Source: Dokdonella immobilis (GTDB lineage: Bacteria; Pseudomonadota; Gammaproteobacteria; Xanthomonadales; Rhodanobacteraceae). From it: a stretch of DNA of 64,000 nucleotides. Each line of letters starts with the position of its first letter. The stretch's first letter is position 1. Where the stretch lies: contig NZ_FOVF01000014.1 of assembly GCF_900115085.1 (NCBI RefSeq), forward strand, positions 1 to 64,000, given 5' to 3'. Below the pieces are notes generated by a model that had not been told where the DNA came from, ran no database searches, and saw nothing but the letters and a program-made list of their open reading frames with translations. Below are positions 44,056 to 57,524 of this stretch, piece by piece. A program made the translations under genes and the position numbers.

Positions 44056-44955
44056 TCAGCGCCGGCGCCGACCCTCGATGCGGACCCAGTCCTCGCGAAT
44101 GCTGACTTTGAGGTCCTCGAACCATTCCGCATAGCGCTCCAGCAGTTCGGGTTCCTGACCCTTGAGGATGCCGGACAGGGCCATGCGGCCCGCGGGCCTG
44201 ACCCGGTCGGCGAAGCGTGGTGCGAGTTCATGCAGCGGTCCGGCCAGGATGTTGGCGACGAGGTAATCGGCAGGCGTGCCGGGTTCGGCGTCGGGCAGGA
44301 ACAGCGCGAGCCGATCACCGACGCCGTTGCGCCGGGCATTGTCGCGGCTGGCCTCGAGTGCCTGCGGATCGTTGTCGACAGCGATGACGTTGCGGGCGCC
44401 GAGCAGGGCCGCGGCGATGGCCAGCACGCCCGAGCCGCAGCCGTAATCGATCACGCTGGCACCGTCGAGGTCCGCGGCGTCGAGCCACTCCAGGCACAGG
44501 GCCGTGGTCGGGTGGGTGCCGGTACCGAAGGCCAGGCCCGGATCAAGGCGGACCACGATCGCATCGCCATCGGCCGGCGGTTCGACATTCCACGGATAGA
44601 TCCAGAGACGCCTGCCGAACTGCATCGGCCGGAACTGATCCATCCAGGCCCGGGTCCAGTCCTGGTCGGCGACGTCGCGAAACTGGATCTGGTCCGGTTC
44701 GAGTTCCGGCAGCAATTCGCCGAGTACGTGGATCAGTCCGCTGCGATCGGTGCCGGCTTCGAACAGCGCGGACAGGACCACCTGCGACCAAAGGGGTGTC
44801 TCGCCCACGGCGGGTTCGAGGATGGCTTGCTCGTCGCTGGTGTCGGCATCGGCATCGAGCAGGGTCACCGACAGGGCGCCGACATCCTCGAGCGCAGCCT
44901 CGACGCTTTCCTGCTGGTCCGAGCGAAGGGTCAGGGAGAGTTCAAGCCAGCTCAT
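44056..44955 (-). CDS. prmA: Ribosomal protein L11 methyltransferase
   Basis: A 299-residue SAM-dependent methyltransferase that trimethylates L11 on lysines and the N terminus. ATG 44955 gives MSWLELSLTLRSDQQESVEA, the standard start of PrmA. The SAM site is DYGCGSGVLAIAAALLGARN (about residues 166-185) and the later VANILAGPL supplies the NPP-like motif. The C-terminal LSGILKGQEPELLE helix is also typical. It lies between accC and the DUF3426 gene. Confidence 0.93.
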   Translation of the reverse strand: MSWLELSLTLRSDQQESVEAALEDVGALSVTLLDADADTSDEQAILEPAVGETPLWSQVVLSALFEAGTDRSGLIHVLGELLPELEPDQIQFRDVADQDWTRAWMDQFRPMQFGRRLWIYPWNVEPPADGDAIVVRLDPGLAFGTGTHPTTALCLEWLDAADLDGASVIDYGCGSGVLAIAAALLGARNVIAVDNDPQALEASRDNARRNGVGDRLALFLPDAEPGTPADYLVANILAGPLHELAPRFADRVRPAGRMALSGILKGQEPELLERYAEWFEDLKVSIREDWVRIEGRRRR

Positions 44956-45092
44956 TGCGGGAAGGGATCTCGGTCTGGAAGGAGCAGGGCGCGGTGATAC
45001 GCGCACCGGCATGGTTGGGCCACTGGACAATCACTGCGGGCGACAGGTCCGCGGAGCGCCCACGAATGCGCAGCTCTGCGGGCCCCGGCGCA

Positions 45093-46453
<1,361 letters not shown>

Positions 46454-46460
<7 letters not shown>

Positions 46461-46864
46461 GGGGGCGGGGATTCGGGATTCGGGATTTGGGATTCGGAAA
46501 GGCGCGCGTCGATCGGACGCTTCTCCAGCGCGTGCATCAATGCATTCATGCGGGCAAATGTCCTGTGCAGGAGTTCTTGTGTTGCTGCGGAGGGGGTAGC
46601 AAATCCAAGACGGAGTGCGATGTTGAGTTGGGTGTCGAGTTCGGAGAGGGAGCCGCGCGCGATGGCAAGGAATCGAAGGTAGTCGGGGGTCGACCGCCGA
46701 GCTGCGCCCTCAGCGATGTTGGAGGGAATACTGACTGCAGCGCGACGCATTTGACTGACGAGCCCGAATCTCTCGGCCTCTGGAAAGGAGCCCGTCATCT
46801 GATAGACGGCAACTACCAGCGACATGGAGTCTTGCCAGACGTCCAGCCGTTCATGAGGTCGCAT
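46454..46864 (-). CDS. Four-helix bundle protein (S23/TIGR02436 family)
   Basis: A 136-residue protein of the four-helix-bundle family that includes the 23S rRNA intervening-sequence proteins and the Avd accessory proteins of diversity-generating retroelements. The core reads [20 protein letters not shown] (about residues 6-25), then [20 protein letters not shown] and [13 protein letters not shown], then [20 protein letters not shown]. It is the only gene seen between accB and accC, and inverted heptad arrays flank it on both sides. Its C-terminal codons run into the array and its stop overlaps the accC start. The role is unknown. ATG 46864 is preferred over an earlier start inside the array. 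Confidence 0.8.
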
Positions 46865-46900
46865 TTGCGAATCCCGAATCACGAATCCCGAATCCCCGCC
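46463..46900. repeat. Paired heptad array around the four-helix bundle gene
   Basis: The left arm (46466-46497) is GGGATTCGGGATTCGGGATT and continuing heptads. The right arm (46867-46900) is the complementary GAATCCCGAATCACGAATCC run. The arms are inverted and 370 bp apart. They lie exactly at the two ends of the four-helix bundle gene. Confidence 0.85.
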
Positions 46901-46902
46901 CT

Positions 46903-47391
46903 TCAGCCAATCACAAACAAAGGCTCATCGAATTCGACTGGATGGCCGCTTTCGGCGAGCACGGCGAGGACGGTGCCGGATACTTCGGCTTCGATCTGGT
47001 TGAACATCTTCATGGCTTCGATGATGCCGAGGGTATCTCCGGCCTTGACCTTCTGGCCGACGCTGACGAATGGCGGTGCGTCCGGGTTCGCCGACGCATA
47101 GAAGGTACCGACCATTGGCGAGCGCACGGTGGTGCCGGGCGGCAGGTCCTTCGACGGCGAAGAGGCCGCTGCTTCCGGTGCGCTGGGCGCCGGACTCGCC
47201 GCGACCGGCGCCGCGGCCTGCACGGCGGCCGGACCGGCCGACGGCGGCGCCGTGCAGGTCGGCGCCATGTTCTTCGGATACCGCGACAGGCGGACGATTT
47301 CCTCGCCCTCCTTGATCTCGAGTTCGGCGAGGTTCGATTCCTCGAGCAGATCGATGAGCTTCTTGATCTTGCGCAAATCCATGGGTGTCAC
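46903..47391 (-). CDS. accB: Acetyl-CoA carboxylase, biotin carboxyl carrier protein
   Basis: A 162-residue biotin carrier. The N-terminal helix [20 protein letters not shown] is typical. A long Ala/Pro linker covers about residues 45-80. The biotinyl domain ends with the [17 protein letters not shown] block, whose lysine in AMKM (about 128) carries biotin. The gene is normally followed at once by accC; here a four-helix bundle gene and its repeats lie between. It is followed in the transcription direction by that gene. Confidence 0.95.
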   Translation of the reverse strand: MTPMDLRKIKKLIDLLEESNLAELEIKEGEEIVRLSRYPKNMAPTCTAPPSAGPAAVQAAAPVAASPAPSAPEAAASSPSKDLPPGTTVRSPMVGTFYASANPDAPPFVSVGQKVKAGDTLGIIEAMKMFNQIEAEVSGTVLAVLAESGHPVEFDEPLFVIG

Positions 47392-47442
47392 CTGTGCTGT
47401 GGACCGGGGCCACGCGGGACCCGGGCCGGTGGGAATCCGTAG

Positions 47443-47886
47443 TCAGTTCGTGGCGAGCCGGCGCAGGATGAATTCGAGCGCCATGCGGTAGCTGTCGGCG
47501 CCGAAGCCGGCGACGACGCCGTGTGCGATATCGGAGAAATACGAGTGCTGGCGAAACGCCTCGCGCGCGTGCACGTTGGACAGGTGCACCTCGACGAAGG
47601 GAATCGCCACGGCCGCCAGCGCATCGCGCAGGGCCACGCTGGTGTGCGTGTAGCCGCCCGGATTGATCGCGATCCAGGCGATCCCCTCTTCGCGCGCCTG
47701 CTGTACGCGGTCGATCAGGGCATGCTCGGCGTTGGACTGGAACGTGGCCAGTTGCTGCCCGGCCGCCTCGGCCAGGCCGACCAGGGAGGCATCGATATCG
47801 GCCAGCGTGGCATACCCGTAGACCTCCGGCTCGCGCGTGCCGAGCAGGTTGAGGTTGGGTCCATGCAGGACGAGGATCTTGGCCAA
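47443..47886 (-). CDS. aroQ: Type II 3-dehydroquinate dehydratase
   Basis: A 147-residue enzyme of the shikimate pathway converting 3-dehydroquinate to 3-dehydroshikimate. The start [20 protein letters not shown], with the lid and active-site tyrosine in YGYATL, is diagnostic. [30 protein letters not shown] and the catalytic histidine in [13 protein letters not shown] (about residues 94-106) complete the family. It lies 51 bp upstream of accB. Confidence 0.95.
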   Translation of the reverse strand: MAKILVLHGPNLNLLGTREPEVYGYATLADIDASLVGLAEAAGQQLATFQSNAEHALIDRVQQAREEGIAWIAINPGGYTHTSVALRDALAAVAIPFVEVHLSNVHAREAFRQHSYFSDIAHGVVAGFGADSYRMALEFILRRLATN

Positions 47887-48085
47887 GAACGCCCCCGGAA
47901 CGGCCGCCGATCGGCCGGTTCAAACAGCGCCGTAGTGTCATCGAACCGGCCGGTTCTGTCCAGTTCGGCGACGTTGGGCGAAATTCGAGGTCGCGAACGA
48001 GTCTGCAGGTGCGCTGCAGGGGCGGGCCCGAGCCCCCCTGTCGGATTCCTGTCCCCGGGATCGGCTCCTGGCGCCCGGCGTCCCG

Positions 48086-49126
48086 TCAGAACGTGGCGCA
48101 GTCGATGACGAAGCGGTAGCGCACGTCGCCCTTGATCATGCGTTCGTAGGCTTCGTTGATCTTCTCGACCGGGATCAGCTCGATGTCCGAGGCGACGCCG
48201 TGTTCGGCGCAGAAGTCGAGCATTTCCTGGGTTTCGCGGATGCCGCCGATCAGCGAGCCGGCCAGGCGCCGGCGGCCCATGATCAGCGGACCGGCCGAGA
48301 GCGGGACCGGCTGGTCGGGCAGGCCGACCAGGATCATCGTGCCGTCGCGGCGCAGCAGGCCGAGGTAGGCGTTGTAGTCGTGCGGCGCGGACACGGTGTC
48401 GAGGACGAAGTCGAAGGAGCCGGCCCGGGTCTTGAACACGGTCGGGTCCGAGGTCGCGGCAAAATCATCGGCGCCGAGCGCGAGCGCATCGTCGCGCTTC
48501 GACGGCGAGGTGCTCAGCACGGTGACCCTGGCGCCCATCGCGCGGGCGATCTTGACGGCCATGTGGCCGAGGCCGCCGAGGCCGACCACGGCGACCGAGT
48601 CGCCGGCCTCGACCCCGTAATGGCGCATCGGCGAGTAGACCGTGATGCCGGCGCAGAGCAGCGGCGCGGCGCGATCGAGCGGGATGCTTGGCGGGATGCG
48701 CAGCACGTAGTTCTCGTCGGCGACGATGCGTGTCGAATAGCCGCCATGGGTCGGCGTGCGCGTGCCGCGTTCGAAGCTGTTGTAGGTGCCGGTCATGCCT
48801 TTCTGGCAATACTGTTCCTCGCCCTCGCGGCAGGACGCGCATTCGCGGCACGAATCGACGAAACAGCCGACCCCGACCGTGTCGCCGACCTTGTATTTCG
48901 TCACCGCATCGCCGACTGCGCTGACCTCACCGACGATCTCGTGGCCGGGCACCATCGGGAAGATGCCGCCGCCCCATTCGGCGCGGGCCTGGTGGATGTC
49001 GGAATGGCAGACGCCGCAGTAGCGGATGTCGATCTGCACGTCGTGCGGCTTCGGCGCGCGGCGTTCGATGGTCCAGGGAGCCAGTGGAGCTTTGGCAGTG
49101 GCGGCGGCGTAGGCGGGAGTCGACAT
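48086..49126 (-). CDS. NAD(P)-dependent zinc alcohol dehydrogenase
   Basis: A 346-residue medium-chain dehydrogenase of the cinnamyl-alcohol/YahK type. The catalytic zinc site is [10 protein letters not shown] with GHEIVGEV. The structural zinc loop has [15 protein letters not shown] (about residues 97-111). The nucleotide fold is [20 protein letters not shown] (about 178-197), and the sequence is typical of NADP-using members such as yeast Adh6. ATG 49126 was chosen; upstream codons are not homologous. It probably reduces broad aldehydes. It stands alone between aroQ and tlpA. Confidence 0.88.
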   Translation of the reverse strand: MSTPAYAAATAKAPLAPWTIERRAPKPHDVQIDIRYCGVCHSDIHQARAEWGGGIFPMVPGHEIVGEVSAVGDAVTKYKVGDTVGVGCFVDSCRECASCREGEEQYCQKGMTGTYNSFERGTRTPTHGGYSTRIVADENYVLRIPPSIPLDRAAPLLCAGITVYSPMRHYGVEAGDSVAVVGLGGLGHMAVKIARAMGARVTVLSTSPSKRDDALALGADDFAATSDPTVFKTRAGSFDFVLDTVSAPHDYNAYLGLLRRDGTMILVGLPDQPVPLSAGPLIMGRRRLAGSLIGGIRETQEMLDFCAEHGVASDIELIPVEKINEAYERMIKGDVRYRFVIDCATF

Positions 49127-49259
49127 GGCGGGAAGTCCTGTGACGATGGCGTGCAAGGGAGCTGAGGAAGGCCGGGTCGGGCGCCGCAAGCGGCGGAGCC
49201 GAGCATGGCCGGCATGTGCGGATCAGGGGAACAGGCGCTGCGCTTCGAGCGACGCCTGC

Positions 49260-49820
49260 CTACAGGTACGGTGCAATCCAGTCATCGAGCGCCTGTTCGC
49301 TGAAGTTGCCCATGCGCGTCGCCAGGATACGGCCGTCGCGGCCGATCAGCGCCGTGTACGGCAGCACGCTCTGGGTATTGCCCAGTGTCAGCGACACATC
49401 GGGCGGCTCGTCCGGGGAATTGATCAGGATCGGATAGGACACGGGGTTCTGCTCGAGGAACGCGAGCGCCACTGGCGCCTCCTCGGCGGCCACGCCGATC
49501 ACTTCGACGCCGCGCGCCGCGTAGCGCGTGCGGGCGCGGTCGAGCATCGGCATTTCCTCGCGGCAGGGTCCGCACCAGCTGGCCCAGAAATTGAGCACGA
49601 CGAGCCTGCCGTTCCACTCCGACAGGCTGCGCGGCTTGCCGTCGCGATCCGGCAGGCGGATGGCACCGGCAGCGTCGCCGATCGCCAGCGCCGCACTGTG
49701 CGTGCTCGGCATGGCCGGCAGCGGGGCCGGCGCCGGGCGCAGCAGGGCGCTCAGCCCGAGGCCGAGGCCGGCGCTGGCCATGGCCAGCAGGATGATCAGC
49801 AGGTTGGTTCGATTGAACAT
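49260..49820 (-). CDS. TlpA-family disulfide reductase
   Basis: A 186-residue periplasmic thioredoxin-like protein anchored by an N-terminal helix (LLIILLAMASAGLGLGLSAL). The thioredoxin fold begins near residue 45, with the redox motif WCGPC in VLNFWASWCGPCREEMPMLD (about 80-90). The cis-proline lies in LPYTALIGRDGRI. It probably receives electrons from DsbD, whose gene is just upstream (53 bp), and reduces periplasmic partners such as cytochrome c maturation proteins. The partner is not identified. Confidence 0.9.
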   Translation of the reverse strand: MFNRTNLLIILLAMASAGLGLGLSALLRPAPAPLPAMPSTHSAALAIGDAAGAIRLPDRDGKPRSLSEWNGRLVVLNFWASWCGPCREEMPMLDRARTRYAARGVEVIGVAAEEAPVALAFLEQNPVSYPILINSPDEPPDVSLTLGNTQSVLPYTALIGRDGRILATRMGNFSEQALDDWIAPYL

Positions 49821-49873
49821 GCGCGAGCGGGCTCAGTACCGGGATTGCAGGGGCACGGGAACGTCGGTGCCGG

Positions 49874-52099
49874 TCAGGGCGATGGGGTGGCCAGGGCAGC
49901 CTCGACGGCGCTTTCGGTGAGAACCGTCGGCAGCACCGTGCCGTTGCCCTCGCTGCCGTGGAAGACCACGTACAACGGTACACCGACCGCGCCGTGCTGT
50001 TGCAGGAAGGCGGTGATCTCGGGGTCGACGTTGGTCCAGTCGCCCTTCATGTAGACGGCATTGGCACGGCTCAGCGCGGCTTCGAAGTTCGTCGTGCCGA
50101 GCACGCGCTTTTCGTTGGCCTTGCAGGTCACGCACCAGTCGGCGGTCATGTTGACGAACACCGTGCGGCCTTCGGTGCGCAGCGCGGCGAGCTTGTCCGC
50201 GGAATAGGCGATCGCGGTTTCCGATGCATCGAGGGCCTTCGACGGCGGTTCGATGCGCGTGATCATCCAGACCGGCACCAGCGATGCGAGCAGCAGGATC
50301 ACCGCCATCACGCGCGAGGCGATTCCACCCTTCCAGCGCCCACGCTCCATCGACCACAGGGCCAGGGCCAGGATCACCGCGCCGAACAGGACGAGACCGA
50401 TCGCATCGACGCCGCGTTGCTTGCCGAGCACCCAGACCAGCCAGACGCCGGTCAGGTACATCGGATAGGCCAGCACCTGCTTGAGCGTCTCCATCCATGC
50501 GCCCGGCTTCGGCAGGCGCGAGGCCAGCGCCGGCACGAAGCCGACCAGCAGGAACGGCAGGGCCAGGCCGAGGCCGAGGGCGAGGAAGATCAGCAGGGCG
50601 ACGATCGAGGAGGAGGCGAAGGCGAAGGCCAGGGCCGGACCCATGAACGGTGCCGTGCATGGGCTGGCGACCACGCAGGCGAGGACGCCGGTGAAGAAGT
50701 CGCCGGCCGGCCCCGAGCGCGAGGCGAGGCCCTGGCCGGTACCGGCCAGGCTGGCGCCGATCGTGAACACGCCCGACAGGCTCAGGCCCACCGCCAGCAG
50801 CACGTAAACGAGGATCGCGACGAAGGCCGGCTGCTGCAGCTGGAAGCCCCAGCCCAGGGCCTGACCGGCGGCACGCAGGGCGATCACGAGCAGGCCGATC
50901 GCGGCGAACGAGGTCAGTACGCCGGTGGTGTACCAGAGCGCGTGGCTGCGGGCCTTGTGCAGGCTCTCGCCACTCTGGGCCAGGCCGATGACCTTGAACG
51001 AGAGCACCGGCAGCACGCACGGCATCAGGTTGAGGATGATGCCGCCGAGCAGGGCGAACAGCAGCGCGGCGACGATGCCGATCGCGGTCGCCTTCGGCGG
51101 CTGGGTGCGCAGTGCGTTGTCGGCCAGGCCACCGGTTGCGGCCTCGGCGGCCGGCGCCGGCGCGGCGACGAAGGTCTTCGCCGCATCGGCAAGCTGGTCG
51201 GCGCTGGCCGCTTCGAGATCGACCGATACCGTGCGCTGCATGACCGGATAGCAGATGCCGTTTTCCTTGCAGCCCTGGTACTCGCCGAGCAGCTGGATGG
51301 TCTGGGCCTGTCCGTCCGGACGTTTCAGGGCGATCGGCAGCTCGACCTGGTTGTAGTAGACGACGACCGTGCCGAAGTGCTCGTCGGTGTGGTCGACGCC
51401 GGGTGGCCACTGCGGCGCGCCGAGTTCGACGCCGCTGGCATCGGCCACCTGCACGCTGCTCTTGTCGCGATAGAGGTAATAGCCCTTCGGCATGGTCCAG
51501 CGGGCCAGGATCTCGGTCGGGCTCATCTCGATCGCCTCGAACACGAAGGCCTGCTCGGGTGGCAACGCTTCCTCTTCATCGAGCGGGTTGAGCGCGCCGC
51601 CGAGGACGCTGCCGGCCGCCAGCTTCTCGGCCAGTGCGCTCGGCGCGCCAGCCGTGTCCGCGACCGGTTCGGTCAGCGAGAGCCGGGTCGGATGCGGCGG
51701 GTAGCAGATCTTCGGGTCGATCTCGTGGCAACCCTGCACGGTGACCGTGAGTTCGACCGGGCCGCCACCCGCATCGGTCCGGCGGTAGGGCAGCCTGGCT
51801 TCGATCGCGTCGTGGTAGATCTCGACGTCACCGAAGAACTCGTCGTGCTTTTCGAGACCCTTGGGCAGATCCAGCGCGCCGAGCTCGAGTCCGGCCTGGC
51901 TGGTCTTGGCGTTGATCCGGCCCTTGTACAGGTAGTAGTCCTTCGCGATCTGCCAATGCAGGGCGATCTGGCCCGGGGCGACGATTTCGGCATTCAGCAC
52001 GTAGGCCTGTTCGACCGGCAGCAGGCCGTCCTGTTCCTGGGCGTGCGCGGCAGTGGCGAAAGCGAGCAGGGCCAGGGCACTGGCGAGGAAGTAACGCAT
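49874..52099 (-). CDS. dsbD: Thiol:disulfide interchange protein DsbD with duplicated N-terminal domain
   Basis: A 741-residue inner-membrane electron conduit moving reductant from cytoplasmic thioredoxin to the periplasm. A signal peptide (1-20) is followed by two tandem DsbD-alpha domains, at about residues 24-145 and 178-296. Each has DYYLY/GYYLY near its start and its own cysteine pair (C124/C132 and C277/C283). An eight-helix core follows (about 335-610, with cysteines in LNLMPCVLPVLSFKV and CVVASPCTAPFMG). A C-terminal thioredoxin domain has WCVTC. E. coli DsbD has one alpha domain and about 565 residues, so the duplication explains the extra length. The start is ATG 52099, at the signal peptide. 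Confidence 0.9.
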   Translation of the reverse strand: MRYFLASALALLAFATAAHAQEQDGLLPVEQAYVLNAEIVAPGQIALHWQIAKDYYLYKGRINAKTSQAGLELGALDLPKGLEKHDEFFGDVEIYHDAIEARLPYRRTDAGGGPVELTVTVQGCHEIDPKICYPPHPTRLSLTEPVADTAGAPSALAEKLAAGSVLGGALNPLDEEEALPPEQAFVFEAIEMSPTEILARWTMPKGYYLYRDKSSVQVADASGVELGAPQWPPGVDHTDEHFGTVVVYYNQVELPIALKRPDGQAQTIQLLGEYQGCKENGICYPVMQRTVSVDLEAASADQLADAAKTFVAAPAPAAEAATGGLADNALRTQPPKATAIGIVAALLFALLGGIILNLMPCVLPVLSFKVIGLAQSGESLHKARSHALWYTTGVLTSFAAIGLLVIALRAAGQALGWGFQLQQPAFVAILVYVLLAVGLSLSGVFTIGASLAGTGQGLASRSGPAGDFFTGVLACVVASPCTAPFMGPALAFAFASSSIVALLIFLALGLGLALPFLLVGFVPALASRLPKPGAWMETLKQVLAYPMYLTGVWLVWVLGKQRGVDAIGLVLFGAVILALALWSMERGRWKGGIASRVMAVILLLASLVPVWMITRIEPPSKALDASETAIAYSADKLAALRTEGRTVFVNMTADWCVTCKANEKRVLGTTNFEAALSRANAVYMKGDWTNVDPEITAFLQQHGAVGVPLYVVFHGSEGNGTVLPTVLTESAVEAALATPSP

Positions 52100-52155
52100 C
52101 AAGGGACGGCTCCGGTGGCTGGGGCGATGCGGTCGCTGGCGAGGCAGGCAGCGCA

Positions 52156-52476
52156 TCAGGACGTGCCGACCTGGTGCGCGACCCATTCTGCGTACGGCGC
52201 ATGGGCAACGCTGACATCGACCGCAATTATCTCGGGCAGTTCATACGGATGCAGTTCGAGCAGGCGCGCGGCCAGGGCCGGATACCCTTCGGCGGTGGTC
52301 TTGATCAGCATCAGCACCTCCTCGTCGGTATGCGTCTCGCCGCGCCAGCGGAAGGTCGAGCGTATGCCCGGCAGCACCGACACGCAGGCGGCCAGGCGTT
52401 CCTCGACCAGGGTCCTGGCGATGGCCGCGGCGCTGCCGTCGGCGGCGCAGCTGCAATGTACGATCAGTACGGACAT
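52156..52476 (-). CDS. cutA: Divalent-cation tolerance protein CutA
   Basis: A 106-residue trimeric cytoplasmic protein linked with copper tolerance in E. coli. The conserved RTLVEERLAACVSVLPGIRS (about residues 21-40) and FRWRGETHTDEEVLMLIKTT are diagnostic, as is the ELPEIIAVDVSVAHAPYAEW C-terminal segment. It precedes dsbD in the same orientation, an arrangement also known in E. coli (cutA-dsbD). Confidence 0.93.
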   Translation of the reverse strand: MSVLIVHCSCAADGSAAAIARTLVEERLAACVSVLPGIRSTFRWRGETHTDEEVLMLIKTTAEGYPALAARLLELHPYELPEIIAVDVSVAHAPYAEWVAHQVGTS

Positions 52477-52506
52477 GTCGGTAGCCGGTCCGGGAAGGCA
52501 AGTTGC

Positions 52507-52582
52507 ATTGTAGGAGCGTCTTCAGGCGCGATGCTCTCTACGAGCTATCCAAAAGCATTGCGCCTGAAGGCGCTCCTGCAAC
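52507..52582. repeat. Paired REP-type palindromic element
   Basis: The left half TGTAGGAGCGTCTTCAGGCG and the right half CGCCTGAAGGCGCTCCTGCA are inverted copies about 27 bp apart, 52509 to 52581. GTAGGAGCG...CTTCAG is the standard REP core of Pseudomonas and Xanthomonas-type genomes, and the head-to-head pair is a REPIN-like unit. It lies in the 248 bp gap between the endonuclease and cutA genes. Confidence 0.8.
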
Positions 52583-52724
52583 CTCAACAGCGCAGCTTAC
52601 CGCGCATCAGACAAATCCCGCATACAGGAACGCCCCGCACGCAAGGAACCAACCGGCAAGCCGCGGAATTCCTTTCACCGGCCATGGGTCGGAGTGCGCT
52701 GCGCGAACCCCGACTGAAATTCCA

Positions 52725-54977
52725 TCAATGCATGGTAGGCGGAGCCGCCGTATCGAATCCGTTGACGAAAATCAGGTCATTGCCCAGCGGTTCGCAGGTG
52801 GCCGGATTCGAGGACTGGAACAGGGCTTGGGTCGCCCATTCGGGATGGTCGATGAACGGGTTGCGGTTGCCCTGGAAGGTCTGGATCACGTCGTTGCGGG
52901 CAAGTTCTTCGGCATCCGGCGGATCGGCCGCGTGCCAGGCCAGCAGGTCGCTGAGCAGGCCCATGTAGGCCGGCACGTTGTAATTCGAGCTGCCGACGAT
53001 CAGCGAGCGATTGTCGGTCAGTTCGAGGTTCGGCTCGGCCTGGCCGCTGGTCGGGTCGGTGCCGCCCTCGTAGCGGATCGCCATGTACATGACCGCACGC
53101 GCGACGTCGCCCTTGCGATGGTTCCAGGTCTCGAAGGTGTTGTTGTTGACCCAGTTCGAGTTGCCCGGATAGACGCCGCTGCCGCCGCCGAAGCCGAAGT
53201 TGGCCTCGGTCGTGCGCTCGCCGCAGCTGGCCGCGACCGGACAGTTGCCGTAGGGACTGTTGCCGCGGTCGGCGTTCCATTGCGTATCGGACAGATACAG
53301 CATGTGGGTGTCCGTATAGGGCGCATTCGGCAGGCCGAGGTTGCCGGTCTGGCTCGGGAAGCCGAGCGAGTTCGGCCAGGTGTGCTCGCGGTTGTAGGTG
53401 ACGCCGCTGCCGGTGCCGGCGCGATCGCTGATCGCCGTGTACAGGCGGTTCTTGTAGACGTCGAGGATCTGGTTCGGATTGCCCGGTGCGGCCTGTGCCG
53501 TCTCGAGGATCGTCCAGGTGTTCGTGCCCGACCCGCTGTACGGATAGGCGGTATGGCCGCGGATGGTCAGGTGCAGCGTGCAGCGCAATTGTTCGGCGCT
53601 GCTCGTATTGACCTGGCCGTAATAGCCGCTGGTCGAGCCATCGCCGACCGTGAAATGCACGGCCAGCGACTGCTCCATGGCGATATCGCCGGCGTTGCGC
53701 ACGTGCTCGGCGATGATCGTGAACGTGCACTGGCCATTGGCCGGCAGCAGGCTGTCCGGGGTCAGCGTGCGCTGGGCGCCGCTGCCGCTCTCGGCGAGGC
53801 CGATCGGGGCGCTGTCGCAGGCCAACTCGAACGCGCCCGGCGTGGTCGTGACCGCTTCGCTGAAGCTGACCCGCACGTCACTGGCCAGCGGCACGTGGGT
53901 CGCGTTGTCGGCGGGTTGGGTCGAGATCACGCTCGGTGCGGGCAGGCTGCCGGGATCGAAGGTGGTGAACTCGACCACCGTGTCGGCGGCCATCGCATCG
54001 GGCGTGCCGTCCTGGTCGAGGACGCCCGTGGCGAGGATCGTCCAGGTGCAGACCTCGTTCGCGGCAAAGCCCGGAGACGGGGTCAGCGTGTAGCTGGTTG
54101 GACCGCCCGTCTGTGTTGCCGTGTGCGAACCGGAATCGGCGCAACTGATCGAGTACCACGGTTCCGTCACCGTCACCGCTTCGCTGAAGCTCACCACCAG
54201 GGTCGAGGCCAGCGGCACGTCGACGGCATTGTTCCCCGGCGTCGTCGAAAGCACGGTTGGCGGCACGTCGGCTGGCGGGTCGCCGGCCACGCTGAAACCG
54301 ATGTCGTCGATGGCCAGGCCGTCATCGGCGCCGCTGGCATTGGTGTCGACCCAGCGCACCCAGAGGCTCGCGCCGGCAGCGAGGTTGATGCCGGTGATCG
54401 AATCGCTTCTCTCGCTCCGGTTCGCGGCCAGGTTCCCGTCCAGGGCCCCGGTCGAACCGGTCGTCGTCGGTGAGCTGAAGTCGAGCGTCGACACCGGAAC
54501 CCAGGTTGCTGCGGCGTCGGTGAGCGAGGTCGCGTCGAGGCTGTACTGGAACAAGAGGGTGTCACTGCGGCCGGTTGTACCCAGTCGCCACTGCTCGCCG
54601 GTGTAGGAAACCGCAATCTCGCCGAGGGCGATGCCCGTGTCGTTGCGCAGCTGCGCACCGATCGTCGGCGTCACCGAGCCCGACAGCAGCGAACCGAAGG
54701 CGCGCTCATTGTTGCCGTTGGCGCCGAAGCTGTAGGTGTCACCGGAGTTGACCGCGCCATTGCTGGCCGTGTAGCTCGTATTGGCGTTGCTGCCCGATTC
54801 GGCCAGGTACCAGCCATCGGGCAGGGTCGAACTGGAGCCGGTGACGGCCAACGTATCGAAGTCCTGCACGGGCGCGGTGCCGCCGACCAGCGGCACGAAC
54901 TGGGCCAGCGCGGCCGGCGCCAGCGCAAACAGGAAAAGCGAAGCCAGGACGCGCGTGGCGCCAGAACGTGGATGCAT
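52725..54977 (-). CDS. Secreted endonuclease I with Ig-like domains
   Basis: A 750-residue extracellular nuclease. A signal peptide ends near residue 24 (APAALAQF). A beta-rich N-terminal part (about 25-240) precedes two Big_5-type Ig repeats, each starting P[15 protein letters not shown] or [12 protein letters not shown] and containing VSFSEAV. The catalytic domain (about 470-720) has [20 protein letters not shown] and [11 protein letters not shown], where the RxHTWP motif and the downstream [20 protein letters not shown] are endonuclease I family features. The C terminus ends [21 protein letters not shown] 54977 gives a good signal peptide. Confidence 0.85.
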   Translation of the reverse strand: MHPRSGATRVLASLFLFALAPAALAQFVPLVGGTAPVQDFDTLAVTGSSSTLPDGWYLAESGSNANTSYTASNGAVNSGDTYSFGANGNNERAFGSLLSGSVTPTIGAQLRNDTGIALGEIAVSYTGEQWRLGTTGRSDTLLFQYSLDATSLTDAAATWVPVSTLDFSSPTTTGSTGALDGNLAANRSERSDSITGINLAAGASLWVRWVDTNASGADDGLAIDDIGFSVAGDPPADVPPTVLSTTPGNNAVDVPLASTLVVSFSEAVTVTEPWYSISCADSGSHTATQTGGPTSYTLTPSPGFAANEVCTWTILATGVLDQDGTPDAMAADTVVEFTTFDPGSLPAPSVISTQPADNATHVPLASDVRVSFSEAVTTTPGAFELACDSAPIGLAESGSGAQRTLTPDSLLPANGQCTFTIIAEHVRNAGDIAMEQSLAVHFTVGDGSTSGYYGQVNTSSAEQLRCTLHLTIRGHTAYPYSGSGTNTWTILETAQAAPGNPNQILDVYKNRLYTAISDRAGTGSGVTYNREHTWPNSLGFPSQTGNLGLPNAPYTDTHMLYLSDTQWNADRGNSPYGNCPVAASCGERTTEANFGFGGGSGVYPGNSNWVNNNTFETWNHRKGDVARAVMYMAIRYEGGTDPTSGQAEPNLELTDNRSLIVGSSNYNVPAYMGLLSDLLAWHAADPPDAEELARNDVIQTFQGNRNPFIDHPEWATQALFQSSNPATCEPLGNDLIFVNGFDTAAPPTMH

Positions 54978-55338
54978 CGGAAAACCCCAGGAACAGCGCG
55001 TCATGCGACGCCAAGCCGCTCACTTTAGCCGGGAGCTTGTGACAAAAGGAAGTCGCTGTCCTCGCTCCGCGGCCCGCGTCGGCGGCTCGATGCCGGATCG
55101 GGAGCCGCGACCTTGCCCGGACGGATCCCGGGACCAGGGCTTGCCTGCCGCTTCACCGTTCCTGGCCGGCCCATTGAAACGGTTCAGCCCAGCCCCATGT
55201 TCCGGGCACGCCAACGCGCGGCCAACGCCTGAGGACTTCCGCAGGCGTTTTCTCGCGAGTAGAATTGGCACTCGTTCGGGCAGAGTGCTAACAGCCCGAC
55301 ATAAATTCAATTTAATCAACCCGTTAAAGGAATCCACC
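54978..55338. other. Intergenic region holding the groESL promoter
   Basis: A 361 bp gap between the divergent endonuclease and groES genes. Most of it has no recognisable gene. The promoter and CIRCE operator of groESL lie in the last 80 bp. Confidence 0.6.
55260..55291 (+). promoter_or_regulatory. CIRCE operator overlapping the groESL promoter
   Basis: TTGGCACTC (55265-55273), 9 bp, then GAGTGCTAA (55283-55291): one mismatch from the universal CIRCE sequence TTAGCACTC-N9-GAGTGCTAA bound by the heat-shock repressor HrcA. A likely -10 box, TAGAAT (55260-55265), abuts the left arm, so HrcA would cover the transcription start. The groES ATG is 48 bp after the operator. Confidence 0.92.
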
Positions 55339-57419
<2,081 letters not shown>

Positions 57420-57423
57420 GAAG

Positions 57424-57475
57424 ATTGGCCCCTCTCCCCGCGGGAGAGGGTGTCGCGAAGCGACGGGTGAGGGTT
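57424..57475. repeat. Short palindromic repeat downstream of groEL
   Basis: CCCTCTCCCCGCGGGAGAGG is followed by GTGTCGCGAAGCGAC: two adjacent small palindromes with a GGGTGAGGGTTCGGC tail. It resembles the dispersed repeats elsewhere in the window. The sequence between here and the terminator has no gene. Confidence 0.6.
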
Positions 57476-57524
57476 CGGCACTTGCCGAATGCCCGTCGTA
57501 TCGAGGAAGTGCTGTTCGACAAGA

